From: JBHICC01 sp046759385
GTDB lineage: Bacteria; Pseudomonadota; Gammaproteobacteria; Acidiferrobacterales; SPGG2
DNA: 58,553 nt
Assembly (NCBI GenBank): GCA_046759385.1
Contig: JBHICC010000014.1
Location: 1 to 58,553 of the forward strand
Direction: 5' to 3'
Below are positions 34,171 through 42,587 of this stretch, piece by piece. Positions within the stretch are counted from its first letter, which is position 1; each line of letters starts with the position of its first letter. The position numbers were made by a program, and so were the translations under genes. A model generated the notes under the pieces. The model did not search any database, had not been told where the DNA came from, and was given only the letters and a program-made list of their open reading frames with translations.

Positions 34171-35490
34171 TCAGCCTAATAGGACCGAGGGAAGCCACAG
34201 GGCAATCTGCGGGAAGAAGACAAGAAGCAGTGCGCCTATTATTTGTAATCCCATAAACTGTATCATGCCCAAATAGATGTCTTTTAGGTCCCAATCTGGC
34301 ATTACGCCCTTTAAAAAATATGCGGATAGTGCAACGGGTGGCGATAGCCAGGCGGTCTGCAGGGTAACCGCAACTAAAGTTCCGAACCAGACTAAGTTAA
34401 ACCCCAACTCATTTACCAACGGAAGGAAGATCGGCAAAACGATAACCACTATCGGAACCCATTCTAAGGGCCAACCTAGAATGAATATCAGTAACAGCAA
34501 TATCAGAAGATAAGTTAAGGGCGAGAAGTCAAATACCAGAAGGTTCTGAGCGATAAACGATGGGGCACCAAGGCGGGAAAAGACGGCACCGAAAAAGTTT
34601 GACGCCGCCACCAGTACAAGGATCATGCTGGATGTAATTGCGGTTCTGTATAGAGCCTCCTTTAAAAGGCGAAGCCTCATCCGGCCATAAACAACGACTA
34701 AGAGAAAAGCACCGAAAGCGCCCATCGCAGCGCCTTCGGTTGGCGTGGCAATTCCCGCAAGGATGGTGCCAAGGGTCGCGAGTATAAGGACGGCAGGCGG
34801 CACGATGCCCAGAAAGAATTCCTTGATTACTGGAAGCAACGAGGTCGCTCGCTCTTCGGGCGGAAGCGCTGGGCCCAACCTGGGATTGAGAAAGCTCCGC
34901 AGCATTGTGTAGCCTAAGAAGAGACCTGCGAGCATGAGTCCTGGGATAATTGCCGCCGCGAATAGACGTATCACGGAGATGTTAAGCACGGGTCCCATGA
35001 CGACGAGCATGACGCTCGGTGGAATCAGAATGCCGAGCGTTCCTCCCGCAGTGATAGATCCTGCGGCGAGGCGTGTGTCATAGCGGCTGCGGCGCATCGC
35101 TGGGCCTGCCATCAAGCCCATAATGCTGACTGATGCACCTACAATACCGGTTGCCGCAGCGAAAACGGTTGATGCCGAAAGCGTTGCTACATACAGTGAC
35201 CCCCTGACTGGACCGAGCATAAGCTGAAAAGATTTAAACAGTCGGTCCATGAGACCAGCCTGCTCGAGAACGAAACCCATAAAGAGGAATAACGGGACGG
35301 CGGCGAGCACGGCCGTCGTCATTGTTTCAAAGACCTGAAAGACCATCAGAAAAAAGACGACCTTGCCTATCGCTATATAGCCAAAAACGATGCCCAAGAG
35401 GATGAGTGTGAACGCGATAGGGAAGCCGAGAAGGATCGCCGCGAAAAGCGCTAACACCATCAAGAAACCAAGGAGAATCTCAAAACTCAT
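34171..35490 (-). CDS. TRAP transporter large permease (DctM-like)
   Basis: This is the 12-segment membrane subunit, of about 439 residues, of a tripartite ATP-independent periplasmic transporter, which imports organic acids or sulfonates driven by a sodium or proton gradient. It opens SFEILLGFLMVLALFAAILL GFPIAF-style as DctM proteins do, and has repeated glycine-rich segments (ATGIVGASVSIMGLMAGPAM, AGGTLGILIPPSVMLVVMGP, ATPTEGAAMGAFGAFLLVV). I place the start at 35490, where GGGAGA lies 6 bp upstream; this overlaps the DctQ-like gene by 11 bp. It is last in the order DctP-DctQ-DctM on the minus strand. The substrate depends on the binding protein. Confidence 0.92.
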   Translation of the reverse strand: MSFEILLGFLMVLALFAAILLGFPIAFTLILLGIVFGYIAIGKVVFFLMVFQVFETMTTAVLAAVPLFLFMGFVLEQAGLMDRLFKSFQLMLGPVRGSLYVATLSASTVFAAATGIVGASVSIMGLMAGPAMRRSRYDTRLAAGSITAGGTLGILIPPSVMLVVMGPVLNISVIRLFAAAIIPGLMLAGLFLGYTMLRSFLNPRLGPALPPEERATSLLPVIKEFFLGIVPPAVLILATLGTILAGIATPTEGAAMGAFGAFLLVVVYGRMRLRLLKEALYRTAITSSMILVLVAASNFFGAVFSRLGAPSFIAQNLLVFDFSPLTYLLILLLLIFILGWPLEWVPIVVIVLPIFLPLVNELGFNLVWFGTLVAVTLQTAWLSPPVALSAYFLKGVMPDWDLKDIYLGMIQFMGLQIIGALLLVFFPQIALWLPSVLLG

Positions 35491-36034
35491 GCCATCTCCC
35501 ATGTCTTGCGGCGTATGCGCTTTTCAAAAATTCAGAAATCCCTTGCAGAAACAAGAGGACCGCTGAGACCGGTAGCACGATCTTTAACGGATAGATGGGA
35601 GGCTGCCAGGGGCTCAGAAAGCTTGTTTCCCCCTTGACCCATGAATCATACGCAAAATCAAGGCTGGCCCAGAAAAAGAGCGTTACCGCCGGCAGGAAAA
35701 GCACGAGGTACAGCGTTGCATCAACGGTTCCTTGCCATCTAGGCGACCAGGACCGGTAAAGGAAATCAGTGCGGATGTGGCCATGCTTATACAGTGTGAA
35801 CGCCGCGACAAGCATGAAATGCGCACCGTAAAGCATATAAGTGAAATCGAATGCCCACAGGGTGGGCTTGTCGAAGACGTAGCGCGAGATTACTTCGAAG
35901 ACTAGGACTCCGATCAATGGAATCGCGAGCCAGGCGACCAGACGTCCGGACCAATCACTAATTGTGTCAAGCGCCCTGATTATGTCTCTGAGACGAGGAG
36001 AAATTTCAGGTGCAGTCGAATGTTTCTCTGCCAT
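35480..36034 (-). CDS. TRAP transporter small permease (DctQ-like)
   Basis: This is a 184-residue protein with four membrane segments, the small partner of DctM. Its FEVISRYVFDKPTLWAFDFT matches the conserved R-Y-x-F-x-x-P-x-x-W motif of DctQ proteins, and KHGHIRTDFLYRSWSPRWQG is the usual cytoplasmic loop before segment three. It overlaps the DctM-like gene and follows the binding-protein gene after about 80 bp containing a hairpin, which probably lowers permease expression relative to the binding protein. Confidence 0.9.
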   Translation of the reverse strand: MAEKHSTAPEISPRLRDIIRALDTISDWSGRLVAWLAIPLIGVLVFEVISRYVFDKPTLWAFDFTYMLYGAHFMLVAAFTLYKHGHIRTDFLYRSWSPRWQGTVDATLYLVLFLPAVTLFFWASLDFAYDSWVKGETSFLSPWQPPIYPLKIVLPVSAVLLFLQGISEFLKSAYAARHGRWHEF

Positions 36035-36071
36035 GAGAATCGCCTGAGGTCAGGGAAAGTCAGAATGGAAA

Positions 36072-36096
36072 GGGAAGCCGCGATTCGCGGCCTCCC
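36072..36096 (-). terminator. Intercistronic hairpin after the TRAP binding-protein gene
   Basis: An 11-bp stem with one mismatch and an ATT/AAT loop (GGGAAGCCGCG ... CGCGGCCTCCC) lies between dctP and dctQ. On the minus strand it is followed only by TTTCC, so it is more likely an attenuator or mRNA-stabilising stem than a full terminator. Confidence 0.6.
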
Positions 36097-36114
36097 TTTT
36101 TGGTGACAGCTTGT

Positions 36115-37221
36115 CTACTTACGGGCTTTGAGACCGGCCTCACCCATGAACAGGGACTGTTTAATGGTCTCGATGCGATAAGGGACAACGTCCTTTGAAA
36201 AACCACGCATCGATTGCACGACCTCATTAAAGAAAGCGTCCTTTTTCATACGCCTTTCCAGCGCGTTGTTTGCCGCTACCAGGAACTGCTCGGGATACTC
36301 TTTCGGCGGCGAGAACAACGTGACCCCATGCCGGGTTGTAAGCTTCGTAAGTGCAAGCGAGTTCTGCTGGATGAAATAGGTTAGCGCTTCGATGATCGAA
36401 GCCTTAGCTGCTACCTTGATAATCGCCTGCAAATCAGGTGACATCTTGCGCCAGACATCGCGGTTTATGATGACGTCGCTAATATCAATGGCCTGATGTA
36501 AGCCTTGAAGCGAGTAGTACTTGAAAACCTCGTGAAGACCTAGGCTTAAATCAGCGGAAGGATTGATCCATTCGCCCGCGTCGATCACCCCGCGCTCGGC
36601 AGCTGGTAGGATTTCCGGCCCAGGCATCGACACCACCGAAATTCCCATTTCCGTGTAGGCTTCCCCTGGAAGACCTGGCGGAGAGCGAAACTTTACCTTC
36701 TTGAAGTCGTCGAGCGTGTTGAGCGGCTTCTTGAACCAACCAAGTGCTTCGGGACCATCGGGTATGATTTGAAACGCTACAACATTAGCGCCGATTACCT
36801 CTTGATACAGGTGCGTAAGCATTCCCTGACCCTCGCCCTGCATCATCCAGGCTAGGTGCCCTAACTGATCGAGACCCGTCCCCGCACCGCTCATTGGTGC
36901 GCTAAAAAGGCCTGCAGCAGGATGTTTGCCAGTCCAGTAATGGGTCCAGGCCTGACCCATCGGCACGAGACCTTTATCAACAGCGTCTAAGATTTGTTGC
37001 GCCCCGACAATCGCGCCCGCCGGCAATATTTCGATCTCCACTCGGCCGTTCGACATTTGCTTAACGTTATCAGCAAAGCGCTGCAAAAGCGTCATATGCG
37101 GAGCACCCGCATTGACGGCGGTTTGCATCTTCAGCTTAAGGGTTTCAGCGTGTGCCCAGTTACCGGCAAGCACGAAAACTCCTGCCAGCAATACTGCTAG
37201 GCTGAACTTATGTGCTTTCAT
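36115..37221 (-). CDS. TRAP transporter periplasmic binding protein (DctP-like)
   Basis: This is a 368-residue secreted solute receptor. The signal peptide is MKAHKFSLAVLLAGVFVLAG with cleavage near AHA-E. The mature part shows DctP features: PHMTLLQRFADNVKQMSNGR, VEIEILPAGAIVGAQQILDA, and the specificity-helix region NTLDDFKKVKFRSPPGLPGE with the Arg that normally grips the substrate carboxylate or sulfonate. EYPEQFLVAANN in the last third is also typical. It resembles receptors of the mannitol/chloroaromatic/DctP7 type. The ligand cannot be fixed, but the island downstream catabolises sulfonates and amino acids. The gene is divergent from citrate synthase, and a good GGAGGAGA precedes its ATG. 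Confidence 0.9.
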   Translation of the reverse strand: MKAHKFSLAVLLAGVFVLAGNWAHAETLKLKMQTAVNAGAPHMTLLQRFADNVKQMSNGRVEIEILPAGAIVGAQQILDAVDKGLVPMGQAWTHYWTGKHPAAGLFSAPMSGAGTGLDQLGHLAWMMQGEGQGMLTHLYQEVIGANVVAFQIIPDGPEALGWFKKPLNTLDDFKKVKFRSPPGLPGEAYTEMGISVVSMPGPEILPAAERGVIDAGEWINPSADLSLGLHEVFKYYSLQGLHQAIDISDVIINRDVWRKMSPDLQAIIKVAAKASIIEALTYFIQQNSLALTKLTTRHGVTLFSPPKEYPEQFLVAANNALERRMKKDAFFNEVVQSMRGFSKDVVPYRIETIKQSLFMGEAGLKARK

Positions 37222-37530
37222 CGTTTCTCCTCCTTAAATGGTGGGTGGTCACCGCCCGAGTGCACCTCTCTAAAACGGAGGATATATCGTGTGCACCCCG
37301 GACGTAGAAAAAGCATTGTCTACAGCTTCGTAGTGAACCGTCAATAGGGAAAAGCGGCGTTTGCAAGTGTTTACGGCGCACAATTTGCACCCGCGCCGGC
37401 GCTGAGCGGATACGCGCTTGTACGGGAAAGGCTTTGTTGCCAGAATTCTTCGCTTAGCAATCAAACGTATATAAACGTATATAGCAGGGCAGCGCCGAGA
37501 AAGATCGATTCCTGCAGGAACCAGCAACAA
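37222..37530. promoter_or_regulatory. Divergent promoter region between TRAP operon and citrate synthase, with tandem 10-bp repeat
   Basis: These 309 bp contain no gene. The main feature is AAACGTATAT repeated twice head-to-tail at 37463-37482, 49 bp before the citrate synthase ATG, inside an AT-rich patch. It could be a regulator half-site pair or part of the promoter. A Shine-Dalgarno-like GGAGGAG lies next to the TRAP receptor start. Confidence 0.5.
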
Positions 37531-38673
37531 ATGGGTGGTGACGACGACAAGATCGAGATTCACCGGGGTCTGAAGGGCGTGTACTTCGACCGTTCACGCG
37601 CGACGTTCATCGATGGACGCGCTGGCGAATTGCGCTACCGAGGTTACTCGATCCACGATCTCGCGCAGCGCTCGAGCTTCGAAGAAACGGCGTATCTGTT
37701 GCTTAAAGGCGAGCTGCCAAACGCAGAGAAACTTAGGGCCTTTGACGACGAGCTCAAAGCCGGCCGAGAACTGCCCAGCCTCGTCTATGACATCATTCGT
37801 AGGGTAAAGGATACGCACCCGATGGATGTGTTGCGCACGGCCATCTCCGCACTTTCGGCCTTCGATGCGGATGTCAGCGACAATTCTGTCGAAGCCACCA
37901 TGCGTAAGGGTGTGCGTCTGACCTCGCAGGTACCGATGATCGTCGCTGCCCATCACCATATCCGCAACGGCCGCGAGCCCGTAGCGCCTAACCGTGAGCT
38001 TTCGCACGCGGAAAACTTCCTTTACATGTTGAAAGGCGAGACACCGAGTGATGATGCGGCAAAGCTGATGGATACCGATATGGTGTTACACGCTGAGCAC
38101 GGGTCAAATGCCTCCTCGTTCACAGCACGTGTGGTAGCCAGTACCGACGCGAATCTGCATGCCGCGATTACTGCCGCGGTCGCCGCATTGTCTGGTCCTG
38201 CACATGGCGGCGCGGCTGAGAACGTCATGCGCATGGCGCAGGAGGTCGGGGATGCCGCCAGCGCCGCTGAGTACGTCAAGCGCAAGCGCAAAAATCGCGA
38301 GCCAGTCATGGGGTTTGGCCACCGAGTTTATCGGGCGGAAGACCCTCGCGCGCGACATATGCGCGAAGGGGTCGAGCGATTGTCGCGAGAGATGGGTGAA
38401 CCGCAGTGGTATGAGATCTTGCAGGCCTTGGTCGAGGCCATGAAACCCTACGCGCGGCTAGGCGTGAACGTTAACGTCGACTTCTATGCCGGTGTGGTCT
38501 ATTTTCTCCACGGCATCCCGGAAGATCTCTTTGTACCGATCTTTGCAATTGGGAGGATACCCGGTTGGACCGTGCAAGTGCTCGAACAGCTGGAAAACAA
38601 TATCCTCATCCGCCCACTTACCCTCTACAACGGTCCCAGCCCGCGAGAGTACATACCGATCGATAAACGATAA
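37531..38673 (+). CDS. Citrate synthase / 2-methylcitrate synthase
   Basis: This 380-residue enzyme condenses acetyl-CoA (or propionyl-CoA) with oxaloacetate. The catalytic triad is in place: His225 (GPAHGGAAENV), His264 (GFGHRVYRAEDPR) and Asp317 (VNVDFYAGVVYFLHG). LHAEHGSNASSFTARVVAS and the N-terminal GLKGVYFDRS, RYRGYSIHDLA motifs are those of the short Gram-positive-like/methylcitrate group, which the length also fits. It is not the hexameric 427-residue enterobacterial form. No prpB, prpD or prpC partners are nearby, so citrate formation is the simplest reading. It lies next to pta, so acetyl-CoA from Xsc/Pta could feed straight into the TCA cycle. Confidence 0.88.
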   Translation: MGGDDDKIEIHRGLKGVYFDRSRATFIDGRAGELRYRGYSIHDLAQRSSFEETAYLLLKGELPNAEKLRAFDDELKAGRELPSLVYDIIRRVKDTHPMDVLRTAISALSAFDADVSDNSVEATMRKGVRLTSQVPMIVAAHHHIRNGREPVAPNRELSHAENFLYMLKGETPSDDAAKLMDTDMVLHAEHGSNASSFTARVVASTDANLHAAITAAVAALSGPAHGGAAENVMRMAQEVGDAASAAEYVKRKRKNREPVMGFGHRVYRAEDPRARHMREGVERLSREMGEPQWYEILQALVEAMKPYARLGVNVNVDFYAGVVYFLHGIPEDLFVPIFAIGRIPGWTVQVLEQLENNILIRPLTLYNGPSPREYIPIDKR

Positions 38674-38680
38674 GGCGCAC

Positions 38681-38716
38681 AACTACTCAACGCAGAGGCG
38701 CAGAGACGCAAAGAAA
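38681..38716. repeat. Dispersed CGCAAAG-type repeat, copy A
   Basis: Thirty-six bases starting AACTACTCAACGCAGAGGCG, 7 bp after the citrate synthase stop, built of roughly 7-bp units (ACGCAGAG-GCGCAGAG-ACGCAAAG). A near-identical copy is at 55942-55977, and an inverted relative at 38821-38853. Confidence 0.8.
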
Positions 38717-38820
38717 TTCATGTCCAGAAAAACTAAATCAATCTAGCGTCTTTGAGGTTTACGTTAGCGGCAGCAATTCAACGTTAGAAGCGGAAAACCG
38801 CAAGAGTATAAATAAACTTT

Positions 38821-38853
38821 GCGCCCTTTGCGTCTTAGCGTCTTTGCGTTGGC
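38821..38853. repeat. Dispersed CGCAAAG-type repeat, inverted copy B
   Basis: The reverse complement reads CCAACGCAAAGACGCTAAGA followed by CGCAAAGGGCGC, the same 7-bp periodic unit as 38681-38716 but in opposite orientation. Together the two copies bracket the convergent junction between citrate synthase and pta. Confidence 0.75.
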
Positions 38854-38860
38854 AGTTGAG

Positions 38861-39847
38861 CTAAACCTGCGCCAAGACAATGGCGGCGGTAGCGATGATG
38901 TCATCAACGTCGGCGCCGCGTGACAGATCGCTAATCGGCTTGGCGAAACCCTGTAATATTGGGCCAATGGCCTTGGCGCCCGCCAGGTATTGAGTGAGTT
39001 TGTAGGCAATGTTGCCGGCATCGAGATCAGGGAAAATGAGCACGTTGGCCTGACCCGCCACAGGGGTCTCGCCTTTGACTTTTTTAGCTGCGACGTGCTG
39101 GATAAGGGCACTGTCTGCCTGAAGCTCGCCATCGATCAAAAGGCCGGGTGCGCGCTCACGAGTCATCGCTAACGCTTGCACGATCTTGTCTATACGCGGG
39201 TGACGGGCACTGCCTTGCGTGGAGAACGACAGAAGAGCAACGCGTGGAACCTCGTCGAGAAGCTTGCTCGCACTTGCCGCAGAAGCCACGGCGATGTCAG
39301 CGAGCTGACCTGCCGTCGGGTCAACATTAACAGCACAGTCGGCATAGATAAAAGGTGTGTCTTGGCGGCCCTGAAAGTCTGGGACGATTATCAAAAAGAA
39401 GCTGGACGGTGTATGAATTCCTTCGGCCAAACCGACAGTCATTAGCCCAGCCTCGATTACGCGCGCAGTCGCGCTCGCCACCCCGGCGGCCATGGCGTCA
39501 GCGTCGCCTGCTTTGACCATCATGCCACCGTAGAAAAGCGTTTTACGCACCAGGCGTGCGGCCACCTTAACGTTAGCGCTGGACCTTGCGCTGGTATACA
39601 GCTCGGCATACTTATCGCAGTTGTCACTTTCTTCCGGATTGATAATTGTGATGCCCTCAAGCGTGACGTCGACTTGGCTTGCCGTTTGCTCGAGTTCGCG
39701 GGGTTTACCTAGAAGGATCGGCTTAGCGATGTCTTCATCTGCCAGGCGTTGCGCGGCTACAATGATGCGTTCATCATCGCCTTCGGGAAAAACCAAGGAC
39801 CGATGCTGCCGCTTGCTCGCTGTGATAAGTCGTTGAATGATGTCCAT
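38861..39847 (-). CDS. pta: Phosphate acetyltransferase
   Basis: This 328-residue enzyme interconverts acetyl phosphate and acetyl-CoA. The PTA_PTB fold is shown by SLVFPEGDDERIIVAAQRLA at the start, FYGGMMVKAGDADAMAAGVA in the middle, FIYADCAVNVDPTAGQLADI, and VLIFPDLDAGNIAYKLTQYL plus GPILQGFAKPISDLSRGADV at the end, all standard. It is the short form without the N-terminal regulatory DRTGG domain of enterobacterial Pta. Lacking an adjacent ackA but lying near xsc, it most probably converts Xsc-made acetyl phosphate into acetyl-CoA, the usual arrangement in taurine degraders. A divergent nitroreductase gene separates it from xsc. Confidence 0.92.
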   Translation of the reverse strand: MDIIQRLITASKRQHRSLVFPEGDDERIIVAAQRLADEDIAKPILLGKPRELEQTASQVDVTLEGITIINPEESDNCDKYAELYTSARSSANVKVAARLVRKTLFYGGMMVKAGDADAMAAGVASATARVIEAGLMTVGLAEGIHTPSSFFLIIVPDFQGRQDTPFIYADCAVNVDPTAGQLADIAVASAASASKLLDEVPRVALLSFSTQGSARHPRIDKIVQALAMTRERAPGLLIDGELQADSALIQHVAAKKVKGETPVAGQANVLIFPDLDAGNIAYKLTQYLAGAKAIGPILQGFAKPISDLSRGADVDDIIATAAIVLAQV

Positions 39848-39931
39848 CTTTTCCTAGTCAGCATCCGCCGCTGAGCAGCGTAGCTGACGATCACAGCCTC
39901 GTAAATAGCCTGATTGCCAGAGGTCGGAACG

Positions 39932-40780
39932 ATGCCAGAATCTCGAAACCCACACACACGGCTTGAACGTGCGATCGAAGAACGCTTTGGCCAACGCGTG
40001 AGCGTACCTGCTTCCGTGCGAAACGCAGGTGAGCTCGCACGTATGCTCGAGCACCGTTCCCACCGTGCGTACTCGGACAAGCCCGTCAATGAACAGTTGT
40101 TGCAACTACTATTCGCGTGTGCACTGTCGTCGCCGTCCAAAAGCGACCTGCAACAGGCCGATATCTTATGGGTAGTCGATCCCGCAAAACGTCAGGCGTT
40201 AGCCGGGCTCATTCCTGATATGCCTTGGGTTCGCAGTGCCCCGGTATTCCTGGTTTTCTGCGCCAACAATCGCCGCATTCGCCTAATCAGTGACATGCGC
40301 GCTAAGCCATTCGCCAACGACCATCTCGATGCTTTCATGAATGCGGCCGTAGATGCGGCAATAGTGATGACAACCTTCATCCGCGCGGCCAGTGCGGTCG
40401 GTCTCGGCTGTTGCCCCATTAGCGCCATACGCAATCACGCTGATAAGGTAAGCGCCCTGCTAGCGCTGCCGAAATGGGTATTTCCGGTTGCCGGTCTGTG
40501 CCTCGGCTATCCCGCGCGCTCCGGCCAGATCAGCCCACGTCTGCCCTTGGCCGTGACCGTGCACACTGACGGCTATGACGAAACTGACCTAGCAAAGAAA
40601 ATCGACGCGTACGACCAGCGCCGACATATGCAGCAGCCGGTTACCAAGCAGCGTTACGCCGACCTTTACAAGCCCAGGGCTTTTTACGGGTGGTCAGAAG
40701 ACAAAGCGCGTCAGTATTCTCGGCCAGAGCGCGAGGATTTTGGCCGCTATATTCGCGTCCAGGGTTTTCAGCTGGATTGA
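39932..40780 (+). CDS. Nitroreductase-family FMN oxidoreductase
   Basis: This is a protein of about 282 residues. MLEHRSHRAYSDKPVNEQLL (R-S-x-R-x-F/Y) is the FMN-binding entry of nitroreductases. ALSSPSKSDLQQADILWV, DAAIVMTTFIRAASAVGLGC and VFPVAGLCLGYPARSGQISP follow in family order, the last resembling NfsA-type proteins. The C-terminal 50 residues (RYADLYKPRAFYGWSEDKAR and onwards) also fit NfsA. It uses NAD(P)H to reduce nitro groups, quinones or flavin substrates; the natural substrate is unknown. I took the ATG at 39932 with upstream GAGG, not the TTG at 39914. It sits between pta and xsc on the opposite strand and has no clear role in taurine breakdown. Confidence 0.85.
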   Translation: MPESRNPHTRLERAIEERFGQRVSVPASVRNAGELARMLEHRSHRAYSDKPVNEQLLQLLFACALSSPSKSDLQQADILWVVDPAKRQALAGLIPDMPWVRSAPVFLVFCANNRRIRLISDMRAKPFANDHLDAFMNAAVDAAIVMTTFIRAASAVGLGCCPISAIRNHADKVSALLALPKWVFPVAGLCLGYPARSGQISPRLPLAVTVHTDGYDETDLAKKIDAYDQRRHMQQPVTKQRYADLYKPRAFYGWSEDKARQYSRPEREDFGRYIRVQGFQLD

Positions 40781-40790
40781 GCGTTAGACT

Positions 40791-42545
40791 CTAATTGACC
40801 GTGTACGCGTTGTACTTCTCAAGCAGCCTTACCGGTTTTTTAAGTGCATCGCGGCGGAACGGATCGCCGAGCTCGCGCGTGACCATGATCTCGAGGATCG
40901 TCGTCTTGCCCGTTTTCTGGTCTTCACAGGCTTTAGTCAAGGCGGGTCCAACCTCGTCCAGCTTGTCCACCGTTATACCTTGGGCGCCCATGGCTATCGC
41001 AATCTGTGCGAAGCTCGGATTCTCCAAGTTGACACCAACGAAGCGTCGGTCGTAGAAATCGACCTGGTTTTTCTTCTCTGCACCCCATTGCCTGTTGTTG
41101 AAAACAATTGGTGTCACTGCAATGTTCTCGCGCACGCAGGTCAGAATCTCGCCCATGCTCATGGCCCAAGCGCCGTCCCCGACGTAAGCAATTGCGGGAC
41201 GCTCCGGCGCCACCACTTTCGCACCGATGACAGCCGGGAAGGCATAGCCGCAATTACCGAAGCTCATTGCCGCGAGAAAACTATTGGGTTTGTCGAATCG
41301 GAGGTAGCTATTTGAAACGGAGCAGATGTTGCCGATATCTGTGGAAACCATCGCATTATCAGGCATTGCTTTCTCCAATTCTCTCAAGACCTGGCGCGGA
41401 TGCAGCATGTTAGCGTCCTGTTTGCTGACGGTTTGACTCCATTCATCCTGTTCGGCGGTCCAGGCATCGAGCTCTGACTCCCAAGCCTCTTTCTGACGTT
41501 TGATTTCAGCTAAGCGCTTCTCCTTGTTCTGATGACAGGCGAGCTGCTTGTTTTCTAATCGAATGAGAACTTCATTGGTCGCTGCCTTTGCATCACCACA
41601 AACGCCCACCGAAGTAGCTTTCACGAGCCCTAGCATTTTGTGGTCCGAATCAATTTGAATAATCTTGGCGTTTTCGGGCCAGTAGTCGAGACCATACTGG
41701 GGGAGTGTGCCGAACGGCCCTAAACGTGTACCAAGCGCCAGCACGACGTCCGCTTGTTGAATCAACTTCATGCCAGCCTTTGACCCCTGGTAACCCAGTG
41801 CGCCACACCACAATGGGTGGCTTGCTGGGAACGAGTCATTATGCAAGTAGCTATTGACAACAGGGGCACCCAAATACTCCGCCAACGCCGCGCACGCTTC
41901 GACCGCCCCAGCCATAAGAACACCACCACCGGAAATGATTACTGGAAACTTAGAGTCGGCTAACAACTGTGCTGCTTCGTCGAGGCTCTTTGTGCCACCG
42001 GCCCCCAGTTCTAACCTGCGCGGTTGTGGGATTTCAGTGTCGATCTCACCATAGAAGAAATCGCGCGGGATATTGAGTTGTGTTGGTCCTCTCTCGGCGA
42101 GCGCCATATCGAAGCAGCGCGCGGTGAACTCGGCTATACGACCGGGGCCGCTAACATGCCCTTGGTACTTGGTGATCTTCGAAAAGATCGGCAGTTGCTC
42201 GGTCTCCTGGAACCCGCCCAGCCCCATCGTGACGGACCCTGTCTCGGGCGTAATTGCGACTACTGGGCTATGCGCCCAGTAGGCCGCCGCGATCGCAGTA
42301 ACAAAGTTGGTAATGCCGGGCCCGTTCTGCGCAATGCAGACGCCATGTCGACCACCCACACGCGCATAGCCATCCGCCATATGGGCAGCACCTTGCTCGT
42401 GCACTGTGGGAATGAAACGAATTCCAGCCGCCGGAAATATGTCTAGGGCATCCATATACGCCGACCCCACAATACCAAAGACGTCAGTCACACCTTGCGC
42501 AACGAGGGTTTCCACGAAAGCTTCACTCGGAGTCATGCGTGCCAT
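40791..42545 (-). CDS. xsc: Sulfoacetaldehyde acetyltransferase
   Basis: This 584-residue thiamine-diphosphate enzyme splits sulfoacetaldehyde with phosphate to acetyl phosphate and sulfite, the C-S bond-breaking step of taurine use. Glu50 in TVHEQGAAHMADG activates the cofactor; IAQNGPGITNFVTAIAAAYW, GGFQETEQLPIF and TQLNIPRDFFYGEIDTEIPQ are characteristic of Xsc. The ThDP/Mg motif is YVGDGAWAMSMGE followed by the Asn of FNNRQWGAEKKNQVDFYDRR, and the tail ELGDPFRRDALKKPV is the Xsc-specific end. A good AGAGGAAC lies before the ATG. It is followed by pta 0.9 kb away and preceded by ald, consistent with a taurine catabolic unit. Confidence 0.94.
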   Translation of the reverse strand: MARMTPSEAFVETLVAQGVTDVFGIVGSAYMDALDIFPAAGIRFIPTVHEQGAAHMADGYARVGGRHGVCIAQNGPGITNFVTAIAAAYWAHSPVVAITPETGSVTMGLGGFQETEQLPIFSKITKYQGHVSGPGRIAEFTARCFDMALAERGPTQLNIPRDFFYGEIDTEIPQPRRLELGAGGTKSLDEAAQLLADSKFPVIISGGGVLMAGAVEACAALAEYLGAPVVNSYLHNDSFPASHPLWCGALGYQGSKAGMKLIQQADVVLALGTRLGPFGTLPQYGLDYWPENAKIIQIDSDHKMLGLVKATSVGVCGDAKAATNEVLIRLENKQLACHQNKEKRLAEIKRQKEAWESELDAWTAEQDEWSQTVSKQDANMLHPRQVLRELEKAMPDNAMVSTDIGNICSVSNSYLRFDKPNSFLAAMSFGNCGYAFPAVIGAKVVAPERPAIAYVGDGAWAMSMGEILTCVRENIAVTPIVFNNRQWGAEKKNQVDFYDRRFVGVNLENPSFAQIAIAMGAQGITVDKLDEVGPALTKACEDQKTGKTTILEIMVTRELGDPFRRDALKKPVRLLEKYNAYTVN

Positions 42546-42587
42546 AATCCTGTTCCTCTCTCAAACTTTGATTGGAAAGCTTGATAC

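Noticed and set aside
37531..38673. Assigning prpC (2-methylcitrate synthase)
   Set aside because: The short-form sequence is compatible, but no other propionate genes are present and the pta/xsc context favours citrate formation.
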